From an uncultured Thermoguttaceae bacterium (GTDB taxonomy: Bacteria > Planctomycetota > Planctomycetia > Pirellulales > Thermoguttaceae), in contig CALFBP010000007.1 in NCBI GenBank assembly GCA_937951625.1, forward strand, positions 31,108 through 95,107: a DNA stretch of 64,000 nt, in the 5' to 3' direction. Position 1 is the first letter of the stretch, and each line of letters opens with the position of its first letter. Below, in pieces: positions 53,053-62,701 of the stretch. Both the position numbers and the translations under genes were made by a program. The notes below the pieces were generated by a model. The model ran no database searches, had not been told where the DNA came from, and saw only the letters and a list, made by a program, of their open reading frames with translations.

Positions 53053-53505
53053 CTAGGGCATGCCGTTGCGGTGTTCGAGGTCGGCGACTTTTTGTACCCG
53101 CCGCGCGTGGCGGCCGCCTTCAAATTCCGTGTTCAGCCAGATTCGCACGAGACGATCGACGAGCCGCTCTCCAAGCGTGTCCCCCGCAAGGCAAAGGACG
53201 TTGAGGTCGTTGTGGCGGCGGCTGATCTCGGCCGTCAGATCATCGTGGCAAGGGGCCGCCCGCACGCCAGGAAACTTGTTGGCCGCAATGCACATCCCAA
53301 TCCCCGAGCCGCAGATCAGGATGCCCCGATCGACCTCCTTGCGGCTGACGCGCGACGCCACCGCGGCGGCGATGTCGGGATAATCCACGGGGCCGTTTTC
53401 TTCCGTGCCCACGTCGATGACCTCCTGTCCAAGGTCTGTCAGTAACGCAAGAATTCTCCGCCGCAATTCCACGCCGCGGTGATCGCTTCCAACCGCAATT
53501 CGCAT
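53053..53505 (-). CDS. rpiB: ribose-5-phosphate isomerase B
   Basis: RpiB interconverts ribose-5-phosphate and ribulose-5-phosphate in the pentose phosphate pathway. It opens with IAVGSDHRGVELRRRI, then VDYPDIAAAVASRV, catalytic Cys65 in ICGSGIGMCIAANK and His97 in RRHNDLNVLCL. Length is 150 residues, as expected. It is the first enzyme of a mixed housekeeping stretch. Confidence 0.95.
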   Translation of the reverse strand: MRIAVGSDHRGVELRRRILALLTDLGQEVIDVGTEENGPVDYPDIAAAVASRVSRKEVDRGILICGSGIGMCIAANKFPGVRAAPCHDDLTAEISRRHNDLNVLCLAGDTLGERLVDRLVRIWLNTEFEGGRHARRVQKVADLEHRNGMP

Positions 53506-53615
53506 CGCACGTCGGTCCTCAAAAATCCATCTTCACGGGGTGGGCCCCCAATTCAAAAACTACAGCTACGCTGCGGGAAGTAGGCGAGGCGGTCGCTGCC
53601 GCCAAGCGGCACGGC

Positions 53616-54179
53616 TCACACCCGACCCAAAAACTCCCCGCTCCGCGTGTCCACTTTCACCCGCTCGCCTTGTTCCAGGTATTCGGGAACCTGAATGACG
53701 AGGCCGGTTTCGAGCGTGGCGGGCTTGGTGCGGCCCGTGGCCGAGTTGCCCCGCACGCCCGGATCGCAATGGGTGACGGTCAGTTCCACCGCGGCGGGCA
53801 ATTGCAGCCCCACGGCCTGATCGTTATAGATCAGCACTTGGACGCCCTCCAGCTCTTCGGTGAGGTACTTGCTCTCCTCGGCCACGCTCTCCCGCGCCAG
53901 TCCGTATTGCTCGTAATTCTCCTGATCCAGGAAATACAAGTGCGAAGCGTCCGCGTACATGAACTTGACGGGTCGGCGCGCGAAATCGGCCAAGTCCAGG
54001 GAATCGGTTCCCTTGAGCGTGATGTCGACCTTCTGCTTGGTGATCAGGTTTCGAGCGCGGTATTTGTAGAGGGTCGCCGCTCCTCGGGCCGAGGGCGATT
54101 GCACGTTCACCGCTTCAATCAGACAGGGAGCGTCGTTGTAGTTGACGATCGCGCCGGGCTTGATTTCCTTGGCTAACAT
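53616..54179 (-). CDS. efpL: elongation factor P-like protein of the EfpL/YeiP type
   Basis: This ribosome-associated factor relieves stalling at proline motifs. Three domains run through its 187 residues: an N-terminal KOW-like domain with KPGAIVNYNDAPCLIEAV, then the OB domains and the signature KPATLETGLVIQVPEYLEQG. The loop tip has S28-PSARGAATLYK, with Arg32 at the position of the modified residue. This SPxARGAATLYK loop matches EfpL/YeiP rather than classic Lys34 EF-P. ATG 54179 is supported by an upstream GAGG site; the extension to 54272 overlaps the next gene. Confidence 0.9.
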   Translation of the reverse strand: MLAKEIKPGAIVNYNDAPCLIEAVNVQSPSARGAATLYKYRARNLITKQKVDITLKGTDSLDLADFARRPVKFMYADASHLYFLDQENYEQYGLARESVAEESKYLTEELEGVQVLIYNDQAVGLQLPAAVELTVTHCDPGVRGNSATGRTKPATLETGLVIQVPEYLEQGERVKVDTRSGEFLGRV

Positions 54180-54231
54180 CTCCTTTTCCTCGTTTGGCGT
54201 CCCCAAGCGAATCTCGCTCGTTCCTTGTCCC

Positions 54232-54717
54232 TCATAATATCGCTCCCGACTGCGGATCGACGGCGATGCCATCCGTGAGTTCGACCAGCGCGTCGAGCAC
54301 GATCAACAGGCCGCTGGGATCGAACAAACCCTCCTCCTCGTCGTCTGCGTCGTTCGACTGCTCGAAATGCAGCACGTCGAATCGGCCCTGGCAGCGCTTC
54401 AAACGTTCGAGTTTCTTTCGCTCGTCGGGTTGGCAAGCGAAGCTCGAAAGCTCCTCGACAAGTTCGCGGGCTTCGTCGCGAACCTCGCTCCCGGCGAGAA
54501 AGCTGATGTCCATGGCAGCAAAGTCGTCGGGGGCCAAGATGGTGATGGACTCGATTCGGCCTTGACTGTCGGTGGCGGCATTCGCGATGGTGAAATGCGT
54601 TCCCTGGGAGGCTTCGAGCTTCGAGCGGAGCGCTTCCAGCTTGGGGCGGCGGTCGGGATCGAAAAACACGAAATATGTTTCGCGCCACTGGTACCGCCGA
54701 TCTTCAAACATCGACAT
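54232..54717 (-). CDS. 161-residue protein of unknown function
   Basis: The start MSMFEDRRYQWRETYFVFFD at 54717 is the most natural; the frame stays open upstream to 54837 through a basic, low-complexity stretch that overlaps the neighbouring gene. The protein is mixed alpha/beta with FTIANAATDSQGRIESITILA and an acidic segment (NDADDEEEGLFDPSG) near its C-terminus. I recognise no family. It lies 52 bases upstream of efpL on the same strand, likely one transcript. Confidence 0.65.
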   Translation of the reverse strand: MSMFEDRRYQWRETYFVFFDPDRRPKLEALRSKLEASQGTHFTIANAATDSQGRIESITILAPDDFAAMDISFLAGSEVRDEARELVEELSSFACQPDERKKLERLKRCQGRFDVLHFEQSNDADDEEEGLFDPSGLLIVLDALVELTDGIAVDPQSGAIL

Positions 54718-54740
54718 GGGACGATCCTCCGCGGAGCTTT

Positions 54741-54980
54741 TCAATCCGCTTCGTCGCAGCCTTCTTCCGCCTCGTCGCCGCCCGCCCATTCGGCCAGGGC
54801 TCTTAACGCCGCGTCCCGCTCTTCCCGATCCGCCCAAACCGACTCGCCATCCTCCAGCCGGACTTCGTATTGCCCTTCGCGCTCACAATCGTCGGCGCCG
54901 CAGAAATGTGGCAGCGCCGAAATCCAGAGGATCCGGTACAAGGGCACGTACTTATCGTCGACCACGCAGAAAACCGGCAT
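54741..54980 (-). CDS. 79-residue protein of unknown function
   Basis: The protein starts MPVFCVVDDKYVPLYRILWIS and has ALPHFCGADDCEREGQYEV, in which two cysteines (CGADDC) resemble a small metal or disulfide site, then a highly acidic C-terminus (GGDEAEEGCDEAD). It sits between proC and the 161-residue protein with short gaps, all on one strand. The function is not known. Confidence 0.6.
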   Translation of the reverse strand: MPVFCVVDDKYVPLYRILWISALPHFCGADDCEREGQYEVRLEDGESVWADREERDAALRALAEWAGGDEAEEGCDEAD

Positions 54981-54998
54981 TGGCGTCTTTTCCCCCCG

Positions 54999-55811
54999 CT
55001 ACGCGCCGGCGGCCAGTTCGCTTGCGCGGCGCGTTGCCGCCTCGACAGCCGCGATGAGGGCGGCCCGCAATCCGCCCGCTTCCAAGGCCTGCAAGCCTGC
55101 GATCGTCGTGCCGCCGGGACTGGCCACCCGATCCTTGAGCACGGCAGGATGCTCGCCGCTGTCGAGGACCATCGTGGCCGCGCCGAGCAGCGTTTGGGCC
55201 GCCAGCGTGGTGGCCACGTGTCGCGGCAGACCCATCTTCACGCCGCCATCGCTGAGGGCCTCGATCATCACGTAGGCAAAGGCGGGCCCGGACCCCGACA
55301 ACCCCGTCACGGCGTCCATCCATTTCTCCTCCACTTGGAGGGCCACGCCCACGGCGCCAAAGATTCGCGCCACGATTTCGCCATCACCGGGCGTGGCAGC
55401 CCCGGCCAGGCAGTAGGCACTTACCCCTCTGCCTACCAGGCAGGGCGTATTCGGCATGACCCGCACGAGCCGCGTCTGCGGACCCAACGTCTCCAGAATC
55501 GCCGCACAGCGAACGCCGGCGGCAATCGAAATCACCAGCCGTTGGGGGCTGATCTTGCCCCGAATCTGGTTCAAGACCTCGACCATCTGTTGCGGCTTGA
55601 CCGCAAGGACGACGACTTGGGCCCAATCGACCACATCGAGATTGTCGGGCGTGGTGCGGGCGCCAAGCGTCTGCGAGAACCGTTCGCGGGCGGACGGCGA
55701 GGGATCGCTAGCCAGGAGTTGGTCTTGAGCGATCAACCCGGCTCGGATGAGCCCCTGCCCCAGTGCGGTTGCCATCTGGCCTGCCCCAATCAGCCCGATC
55801 GTCACGTTCAT
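54999..55811 (-). CDS. proC: pyrroline-5-carboxylate reductase
   Basis: ProC reduces pyrroline-5-carboxylate to proline with NAD(P)H. The Rossmann start is IGLIGAGQMATALGQGLI, followed by VVVLAVKPQQM, VISIAAGVRCAAI, VRVMPNTPCLVGRG and the C-terminal helical SGSGPAFAYVMIEAL with DRVASPGGTTIAGL. About 270 residues is normal. The first methionines (55820, 55814, 55811) are all possible; 55811 is nearest the domain. Confidence 0.94.
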   Translation of the reverse strand: MNVTIGLIGAGQMATALGQGLIRAGLIAQDQLLASDPSPSARERFSQTLGARTTPDNLDVVDWAQVVVLAVKPQQMVEVLNQIRGKISPQRLVISIAAGVRCAAILETLGPQTRLVRVMPNTPCLVGRGVSAYCLAGAATPGDGEIVARIFGAVGVALQVEEKWMDAVTGLSGSGPAFAYVMIEALSDGGVKMGLPRHVATTLAAQTLLGAATMVLDSGEHPAVLKDRVASPGGTTIAGLQALEAGGLRAALIAAVEAATRRASELAAGA

Positions 55812-55895
55812 CATGGCCACCGTCCCCTTCGTAGCTCAGCAGATTTCTGCTTCCGCCATGCTACGTCAAACCGGTGAACGCGACAATGGGCAAGA

Positions 55896-57692
55896 TCAGA
55901 CTGGCACATCCGCCGCGGAGGCAATCACCTCCACGGCGGTAGCCGCCTGCGGCACCGATTCTTCCGTCGCCGATTCCTCATCCGATGGCTCCGGATTCAA
56001 CGGAGGCTGGGGCGGAAGAACCGGCCGGTCGAGAAACCCCATCAAGCGACGGGACCGCACCGGATGCTGCAACTTGCGAACGGCTTTGGCCTCGATTTGC
56101 CGGACTCGTTCGCGCGTGACCGAGAAAATCTTGCCCACTTCCTCCAGCGTGTAGGTATAGCCGTCCGCCAGCCCGTACCGCAATCGAATGACCTCTCTCT
56201 CGCGGTAGTTTAGCCCCGCCAGGACGTCCGCGATGCGGCTCTTCAACGAATCCTGGTTCATTTCGTACAGCGGGTCCTCTTCACGGTAGTCTTCGAGGAA
56301 CTCGCCAAAATAACTATCGTCGTGTTCCCCGACTGGCTGATCCAGCGAAAGGGGCTGCCGGCTCATCTGGAGGATACAGATGGCTTCGTCCACCGACAGG
56401 CCGGCCGCGTTGGCCGTGTCCTCGATACTGGGCTCTCGTCCCCGGGCCTGAAGCAACTTGCGGGTCACGGAACGGACCTTGCTCATGGTCTCGATCATGT
56501 GGACCGGGACGCGGATGGTGCGGCTCTGATCGGCGATCGCCCGCGTGATCGCCTGCCGAATCCACCACGTGGCGTAGGTGGAAAACTTGTAGCCCCGCTC
56601 GCACTCGAACTTGTCGACGGCCCGCATCAAGCCGGTGTTGCCCTCCTGGATCAGGTCCAAGAAGCTCAGTCCCCGATTGCGATAATGCTTGGCAATGGAA
56701 ACCACCAAGCGGAGGTTTCCAGCGGACAGACGGCGCTTTGCGGCATCGTAGCGCTGTTGCAGCCGCGACGTGCGTTCGATGCGGCGCCGCAGCGTGGAAG
56801 GACTCTCCAAAGTCAGACGCATCAAGTAGCGAAGCTCCTTGCGGATTTCGTCCACCCGATCCGCGGCGCTGCGCGTCTGCTGGAGATTGGCGAGTTCGGA
56901 GGCAAGGGCCTGGACCCGGGCGGCAATCTGTTGGAGTTTCTCCCAAAACGGCTGAAGGCGCTGGGTGCGGAGCCCCAATTCCTCGACCAGCCGCACCGCC
57001 TTGTAACGGCGAACCACCAAGCGCCGCCACGCCGCGCGTCGGGCGGGCATGGAGTGACTCTTGCTAATGGCCACGGCGAAGTCGCGGCGATTCCGCTGGA
57101 GCAAATGACGCAACGTACGCAGGTTGGGCTCGAGCAGTTTCTGAATATGCCGCTTGCCGCGAATGTTGGTCACCGAAACCTCCACCGTGCGATCCAATCG
57201 CAGATGGCCCTCGCGCACCCTCTCCAACAATCCGTACGCTCCCTGCAAGAGGTAATCGGTGGCCAACATGCTGTGGCGAAACAAAGTTCGGGAGCGTTCG
57301 ATGTCTCGGGCAGCGGCAAGTTCTTCTCGCCGGGTCAATAGCGGAATCTCGCCCATCTGCATGAGGTAGATGCGGACCGGGTCGTCGATCTGGTCATCCC
57401 CGCCCGTCTCGCCCTCGTCTCCCTCCACCACCTCGTCTCCATCGAGCAGCAAGTCGTCGAACAGCTCACCATCGAGTGGCAACTCGTCGTGATCGTCGAT
57501 CGGTTCGACGGGCGACCGGCCGTTGATGCCGCTCCGACCATTGCTCGGGCGATCGGCACGTTTTTTTCTAGTGTTCCGCCGAACGGTCTGTACATTGTTG
57601 TTCTTCCGCAAGGTGAGATCCTCAACGTCGAGAGTCAGCTTGGCTAACCGCAGTGCAGCGTCCAGAAACGTACGCGAATCCTCTCCACGCAC
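55896..57692 (-). CDS. rpoD: primary sigma factor of RNA polymerase (sigma-70)
   Basis: This is the housekeeping sigma factor. Region 1.2 is [22 protein letters not shown] long non-conserved insert (about residues 165-325) precedes region 2, with [21 protein letters not shown] and [20 protein letters not shown]. Region 3 carries [15 protein letters not shown], and region 4 has LTLEEVG-like [20 protein letters not shown] and the C-terminal helix. The start is a GTG at 57692 without a clear ribosome site, so the N-terminus is uncertain. A Ser/Pro/Glu tail of about 45 residues follows region 4. Confidence 0.93.
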   Translation of the reverse strand: MRGEDSRTFLDAALRLAKLTLDVEDLTLRKNNNVQTVRRNTRKKRADRPSNGRSGINGRSPVEPIDDHDELPLDGELFDDLLLDGDEVVEGDEGETGGDDQIDDPVRIYLMQMGEIPLLTRREELAAARDIERSRTLFRHSMLATDYLLQGAYGLLERVREGHLRLDRTVEVSVTNIRGKRHIQKLLEPNLRTLRHLLQRNRRDFAVAISKSHSMPARRAAWRRLVVRRYKAVRLVEELGLRTQRLQPFWEKLQQIAARVQALASELANLQQTRSAADRVDEIRKELRYLMRLTLESPSTLRRRIERTSRLQQRYDAAKRRLSAGNLRLVVSIAKHYRNRGLSFLDLIQEGNTGLMRAVDKFECERGYKFSTYATWWIRQAITRAIADQSRTIRVPVHMIETMSKVRSVTRKLLQARGREPSIEDTANAAGLSVDEAICILQMSRQPLSLDQPVGEHDDSYFGEFLEDYREEDPLYEMNQDSLKSRIADVLAGLNYREREVIRLRYGLADGYTYTLEEVGKIFSVTRERVRQIEAKAVRKLQHPVRSRRLMGFLDRPVLPPQPPLNPEPSDEESATEESVPQAATAVEVIASAADVPV

Positions 57693-58162
57693 TTCAGGTG
57701 CCGTTCGCGGCGCCGATCCCTTTCGGGCTCCATAAGTTTTTTTCCAAAAACAACTTGCGGAGCTTCGAGCACCTCCTCTTTACGGCTCGACTGGCCATCG
57801 CGTTGCAGACGGGCATCGTCCCGTGCAACATCGCGTTGCTTTTTTTCAGACCTGCCAGACGAGTTTTAACAACCAGGGCACAAACAAATAGCCCACTCGA
57901 TTTATTCGCGCTAATCCATTTAAGTGCCAAGAAAACAATAAAGTGCTTAATGTACCCAAATTTCCTTATTAGTCAATATGGAAATATGGAAAAACGAGGA
58001 AAAATAGGGTTTCTGACTTGTACGAAGTAATACCCAGAATGATGCATGTATCTCCCCGCCCAGGCAGGGATGCGCGTTAGCAGTTTTCATTCCGACCGGA
58101 TTCGGTAAAATAAGAGGCTTCCTTCCCGAAATTTCCCCCGACAGGTCGTTGGAGAACTGCGA
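57693..58162. other. AT-rich divergent region between rpoD and rpmG
   Basis: This 470-base divergent gap is AT-richer than its surroundings, especially 57840-58040. It must drive both rpoD (minus) and rpmG (plus). A TAAAAT near 58107-58112 is a possible -10 box for rpmG; I cannot find a matching -35 box. Confidence 0.4.
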
Positions 58163-58333
58163 ATGGCTCAGAAAAGCAAGAAGAAGAAGGCCGAGACGAT
58201 TTTCTTGGTTTGCGAAGAAAGCGGAGCGTACAACTACGCGATTCGCCGCAAGCCGGGCGGGGAGAAGTTGCGTTTGAAGAAGTACTGCCCCAGACTTCGC
58301 AAGCACACCTTCCACAGCGAGAAGAAAAAGTAG
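58163..58333 (+). CDS. rpmG: 50S ribosomal protein L33
   Basis: The 56-residue protein is a large-subunit ribosomal component. It starts MAQKSKKKKAETIFLVCEES and ends in LRLKKYCPRLRKHTFHSEK. The two CxxC zinc motifs of the C+ form have each lost their second cysteine (CEES, Cys17; CPRL, Cys42), so zinc binding is probably gone. A GGAG lies upstream. The gene is too short for many ORF finders. Confidence 0.93.
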   Translation: MAQKSKKKKAETIFLVCEESGAYNYAIRRKPGGEKLRLKKYCPRLRKHTFHSEKKK

Positions 58334-58465
58334 CCATCGCGGCGACGTCTTCAGGACGCCAAACAGCCGCTTTGGGAAACGCTTTGTGATGCATCGGGGT
58401 GTTGGAACGCTTTTTGCCCATTGGCGTTGCGTGATGGGGCTTCGCTGGCTCGGGGCAACAAACCG

Positions 58466-60208
58466 ATGAACAGGCCGTGGTGGATTTATCCCCATGATCC
58501 CCAGCGGATTGCGGCCCTCCAACGGGCGGCGGGGATTTCCGCCATGCTGGCGCAGTTGCTGATCGCGCGGGGTATCTCGGACCCACGGCAGGCCCGCCAG
58601 TTTCTCGACTCGCGTCTGTCGGACCTTCGCGATCCCATGTTGATGCCCGGCTGCGCCCTTGCCGCCGAGCGGATTTACGACGCCGTGCGACAGGGACGGC
58701 GAATCGTGATTTACGGCGATTACGACGTCGATGGGGTCAGTGGCACGGCGATCCTTCGCCAGTGCTTGAAGCTCCTTGGCGCCAACGTGGGCTATTACGT
58801 GCCGAGCCGATTGGAGGAAGGCTACGGGCTGAATGCCGAGGCCATCGGCCGTCTCGCTGACGAGGGCGCGGAAGTCTTGGTGACGGTCGATTGCGGCATC
58901 GCCAGCGCCGACGAGGCCGCGGCGGCCCGACAACGCGGATTGGAACTGATTGTGACCGACCACCACGAACCGTCTGTCCGCCTGCCGCAGGCGGCGGCCA
59001 TTGTCCATCCGCGATTACCCGGCTCGGATTATGCGTTCGGGATGTTGAGTGGCGCGGGCGTGGCGCTGAAGCTGGCCTGGGCAATTTGCCAACGAGCCAG
59101 TGGAGCTAAGCGGGTTTCGCCGGCCATGCGGGATTTTCTCGTGCAAGCCGTTGGCCTGGCGGCCCTCGGCACAGTGGCCGACGTGGTGCCGTTGATCGAC
59201 GAAAATCGCATTCTGGTCCGCCACGGTCTGGTCAGCCTGGAACAAAGCACGCAGCCGGGCGTCCGCGCGCTGCTGGAGGTGGCCGGGCTGAGTAACAAAT
59301 CGCGGTTGGACGCCGAAGACATCGCCTTTCAAGTGGCGCCTCGCCTGAACGCGGTGGGCCGCCTTGGTCAGGCCCTGCTGGCCGTGGAACTCCTGGTCAC
59401 CGACCGGCCTGACCGTGCCTTGGAACTGGCTCAATACGTCAACGGTTTGAACAGCGACCGTCAGACCTTGGAGCGAAGCGTTTACCTGGCGGCCAACAAG
59501 TGCGTCCAACAGGCCGATGTCGAAAACGAGCCAGCGATCGTGCTGGCCCAACACGGCTGGCATCCAGGGGTGTTGGGCATCGTGGCGGGGCGGCTGGCGG
59601 AAAAGTACCAGCGGCCGACGGTGCTGATTGCCTGGGAAAAACTGGGAGTGCGGCCGGGAACGGGCTCGGCCCGCAGCGTGCCGGGCTTCGACCTCCATGC
59701 GGCGTTGGCGGCCTGCTCGGAACATCTCGTTTGCTTCGGTGGCCACGCCGCGGCGGCCGGATTGACCATCGAAGAGGCGAAATTCGAGGCCTTTCGCGCA
59801 AGCTTTTGCGAGTACGTGGCGGCCCACCTCCGCGACCACGCCGGCGTGACCGAGCTACGCATCGACGCCGAGGTCCCGCTTAGTGCCTTGAGCGTGGAGA
59901 TCGTCGAGCAGATCGAGAAGCTTGCGCCGTTCGGCCACGGCAACTTTCGGCCCGTGATCTGTGCCAGCGGAGTCGACCTGGCCGACCCACCCAAACTGAT
60001 CGGATCCTCCGGCCGACACCTCGCGGTCCGCTTACGCCAGAATGATGCCGCCATGCGGGCGATTGCCTTCGGTCGGGAGGATTGGGCGGAGCCGTTAGCC
60101 GCCGCCAACGGGCCGCTGGATGTCGCCTTTCGGCCTGTCGTGAACGAATTCCGCGGACTTCGCTCGGTGGAGCTACATCTCGTTGATTGGCGACCAAGCG
60201 GCTCTTAG
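58466..60208 (+). CDS. recJ: single-stranded-DNA-specific exonuclease RecJ
   Basis: RecJ degrades single-stranded DNA 5' to 3' in recombination and mismatch repair. The DHH domain has VIYGDYDVDGVSGTAILR, VTVDCGIAS and the name motif D165-H166-H167-EP. DHHA1 and OB parts follow, with PRLNAVGRLGQALLAVELL, HPGVLGIVAGRLAEKYQRP, ARSVPGFDLHAAL and CFGGHAAAAGLTI. The 580 residues from ATG 58466 match the family. An ATG-less extension to 58421 is not needed. Confidence 0.95.
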   Translation: MNRPWWIYPHDPQRIAALQRAAGISAMLAQLLIARGISDPRQARQFLDSRLSDLRDPMLMPGCALAAERIYDAVRQGRRIVIYGDYDVDGVSGTAILRQCLKLLGANVGYYVPSRLEEGYGLNAEAIGRLADEGAEVLVTVDCGIASADEAAAARQRGLELIVTDHHEPSVRLPQAAAIVHPRLPGSDYAFGMLSGAGVALKLAWAICQRASGAKRVSPAMRDFLVQAVGLAALGTVADVVPLIDENRILVRHGLVSLEQSTQPGVRALLEVAGLSNKSRLDAEDIAFQVAPRLNAVGRLGQALLAVELLVTDRPDRALELAQYVNGLNSDRQTLERSVYLAANKCVQQADVENEPAIVLAQHGWHPGVLGIVAGRLAEKYQRPTVLIAWEKLGVRPGTGSARSVPGFDLHAALAACSEHLVCFGGHAAAAGLTIEEAKFEAFRASFCEYVAAHLRDHAGVTELRIDAEVPLSALSVEIVEQIEKLAPFGHGNFRPVICASGVDLADPPKLIGSSGRHLAVRLRQNDAAMRAIAFGREDWAEPLAAANGPLDVAFRPVVNEFRGLRSVELHLVDWRPSGS

Positions 60209-60308
60209 GACGGCATTCGGGCGGCCTTGATCGAGCCGCTCCCGTCGCTGGAGGGTGCTTGCCGGCTGAGCGTGGCCAGCGCGGGGAACATGGCACGGTC
60301 CCATCGGT

Positions 60309-60932
60309 TCACTCGGTTAGACGGACGATGCGGAAATCATCGAATCGCATCCAGTGTTCGGCCTGGGACGGACCCTGGTAGCACTGGATGCTGACCTGCT
60401 CCTCGCGGCCAAGCGGCAGCGGACCTTCGGCGGCGGTTTGGAACTCGCCCTGTCCATCCGGCCGGAACTGGGCGACGAATCGCTCGCCGTCGACGATGAG
60501 TCGGAGTTGCACGCTCTTCGTGGCCGTGGGCTTCTTGCCTGGGATGATGTAGGTCTTCCCGTCGATCAACTCATGGACCAGTTTTAGCACCGGCTGTCCC
60601 TCCCGATACCAGGTGATCCCCGCCTGCTCGTATTGCTGGCTCGGCTCCACCGTAAACACCACGGCCACCTCGATCGCGTATTTTCCTTTGCTTCGATCTG
60701 GGGCCTGCCGCACGAGGGCATTCTTGACAGTTTGGGCCAGTCCGGGCTCGACGCGGATCTCCAGGGCCCCGTCCCGAATGCGCCACGTCCGGGGATCTTC
60801 ACGGAGCCAGCTCCACCCCTCGCCCAACTTCCCCTCGAACCGGTCCTCGAATACGACTTGCGGTTCTGCCGCGCCAGCGAAACCGACAAGCAGAAACAGC
60901 CCGATTAGAACACAAAGCTTCGAGCGACGCAT
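60309..60932 (-). CDS. secreted DUF1349-like concanavalin-fold protein
   Basis: The 207-residue protein has a signal peptide (LCVLIGLFLLVGFAGAAE) and a beta-sandwich domain: VFEDRFEGKLGEGWSWLRED, WRIRDGALEIRVEPG, YAIEVAVVFTVEPSQQYEQA, GITWYREGQPVLKLVHELIDG and a C-terminal MRFDDFRIV strand. This order fits the DUF1349/glycosidase-associated concanavalin-like group. A GGAGGAAC site precedes ATG 60932. It may bind or cleave a glycan; activity is unproven. Confidence 0.75.
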   Translation of the reverse strand: MRRSKLCVLIGLFLLVGFAGAAEPQVVFEDRFEGKLGEGWSWLREDPRTWRIRDGALEIRVEPGLAQTVKNALVRQAPDRSKGKYAIEVAVVFTVEPSQQYEQAGITWYREGQPVLKLVHELIDGKTYIIPGKKPTATKSVQLRLIVDGERFVAQFRPDGQGEFQTAAEGPLPLGREEQVSIQCYQGPSQAEHWMRFDDFRIVRLTE

Positions 60933-61267
60933 CGTCAGGTTCCTCCACGAGCAGTGGTGTTGAGACAGCCGTTTCCGGGCCGTGTTTTTCGGCAAGTCCA
61001 TTTCAGCAGTTCTCTCGATCGAGGAAGTCTATCAAATGGCGATAGGCAAGGCGAGCCTTGTCTTTTGGTCTGCCGCGGGCTAACGTGAGAATCGCGAGCG
61101 CTGGAGCCATCGGACAGGATCGCGGCATCCTTTGTTTGGCGAAGATGGCCGTTCGCCGTTGAGTACGGTTACCTGATAGACCACATCGCCACCAGCGATG
61201 CTCAAGCGCTAAAAGCGATTTCAACTAGTGAACAAGCGGTTCGACGGTTCGGCCGTCCCGAGCCAAG
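60933..61267. other. intergenic, nothing recognisable
   Basis: The 335 bases between the lipase and the DUF1349-like gene hold one minus-strand frame of 73 codons (61003-61224) without family features. I call nothing. Confidence 0.4.
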
Positions 61268-62173
61268 TTAGCGTGCCGGATTGGCTGCCGCACTTTCCGG
61301 GCTAAGGGGCTGTCGGCGGCGGAGATGCGGGGCCATGGCGCGCCGTTGCCGCTGAACCGCTGCATGGATGTGAGCGATGTACTGCTCGATGGAGTGGTCC
61401 GCGAGTGGATCAATCTGAAGCTGCCTTAAACCGACAACGAAACCTCGCAGGCGATCGAGCACGCGGTGCCACCCCACAACCGACCGCACCCGGCCTAGCG
61501 CATCGATGTACATTTCGCGTCCTCCATGGCGATAGCCCCACCACGTGGGCGGGACGCGGGTGACGATGTCGTTGTTGTTGACCCAGCGGTAATGAACCAG
61601 ACGGCAGTAGTTGACGTAAGCGCGATTGCCCACACGTGGGCTGCCGTAGGTGAAAAGGCCTTGCACCCAGTGTCCCATTCTGGACAACCGGTACCGTCGA
61701 GCGCAAATCGTGGCCATCGCCCCGCCGAGCGAATGCCCAGCAAACCACAGCGGCTGTCGATTGCCTGAAAGAGCCCGCTCGATAAACGGCCAAAGATCGT
61801 CTACTTCCCGCTTGAACCCGCTATGGACGCGGCCCACGGCCTCCGCCAGAACGGTCACGGCGTTGACATCGGCCTTGACGTCGTTCCAGTCGGTCGGTTC
61901 CGTGCCGCGACATACGATCACACAATCGGAAGCGTTCCGAAAACGATAGGCCTGCGCACCGTCCCGATCGAAAAATATCGCCTCGTCGAAACCGATTTTG
62001 TGAGCACACTCCAACGCGGGTTCTGGAGGCATGTAGGCAATTTGGGATAACTCCGCAAAAAGAAGCGATTGTTCCAGCCGAGTCTTCTCGGCAATCGGGT
62101 CGTCGAGCCTCGAAAATAAGTCGATCCCGCGGAACCAGTCGCGTTTCGCGTTATCCTGTCGGCGCGGAATCAT
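61268..62173 (-). CDS. class 3 lipase-like alpha/beta hydrolase
   Basis: This 301-residue protein resembles fungal-type (class 3) lipases. The nucleophile elbow is GHSLGG (Ser148). VHSGF, FTYGSPRVGN and NNNDIVTRVPP place the likely acid at Asp202, and His260 in DHSIEQYI is the likely base. There is no signal peptide, so it is either cytoplasmic or exported by another route. The C-terminal 25 residues are basic and unconserved. The substrate is unknown. Confidence 0.88.
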   Translation of the reverse strand: MIPRRQDNAKRDWFRGIDLFSRLDDPIAEKTRLEQSLLFAELSQIAYMPPEPALECAHKIGFDEAIFFDRDGAQAYRFRNASDCVIVCRGTEPTDWNDVKADVNAVTVLAEAVGRVHSGFKREVDDLWPFIERALSGNRQPLWFAGHSLGGAMATICARRYRLSRMGHWVQGLFTYGSPRVGNRAYVNYCRLVHYRWVNNNDIVTRVPPTWWGYRHGGREMYIDALGRVRSVVGWHRVLDRLRGFVVGLRQLQIDPLADHSIEQYIAHIHAAVQRQRRAMAPHLRRRQPLSPESAAANPAR

Positions 62174-62701
62174 CGTTTGCTTCCCTACAAATCCGCACGA
62201 CCCGCCAAACCGATGGGATCGACAACCGCCGCGAGGGTATCATGCCGGCTGCCGCAGCACCATACTGGAATCTGGAATCCACTGCAACATAACTATGGGG
62301 GGTGTAGGACTTGTGTAGTGTAGAGGATGGCGACTTGTTGAGGGCAAGCAAAGATCGGCTAACTGTCGAATTGAAATTCGTTCCATTGACATCGAAGTGC
62401 CGCAAATCAACTGATTGGGGTCACCTGTAGCAAACGTCGGCCAATCTTGTCCAACGTTCTCGCATGTTGATGGGGAGCGGACTCTGCAAAAAGTCATTGT
62501 CATTACCCCACCTACGTATGTATTCAGTAACAGAATCCCCCTCTAGTTGTGGAGAATGCTTTCCATCGCCCGGCTTTTTAGACAGAATCGTTAAGAGGGC
62601 GTTAAGCAGTACGGAAATTGAGCAAGAGGTGAAGTTTGTTGGCGGGGCCAAGATTGGTGGCGATCCAGCAGAGGCAAAACGGTTGACGGAGGGTGCGTCG
62701 T
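62174..62701. other. AT-rich gap of unclear origin
   Basis: This stretch between the lipase and a secreted unknown protein is AT-richer than its neighbours. It holds overlapping frames on both strands (62421-62723 minus, 62464-62772 plus) of about 100 codons, neither recognised. The plus frame contains VKRALSSTEIEQEVKF-like coding texture near its end but runs into the next gene in another frame. Confidence 0.4.

Noticed and set aside
57947..59008. Long minus-strand frame opposite rpmG and recJ
   Set aside because: It is a shadow of recJ; the plus-strand frames carry clear family motifs.
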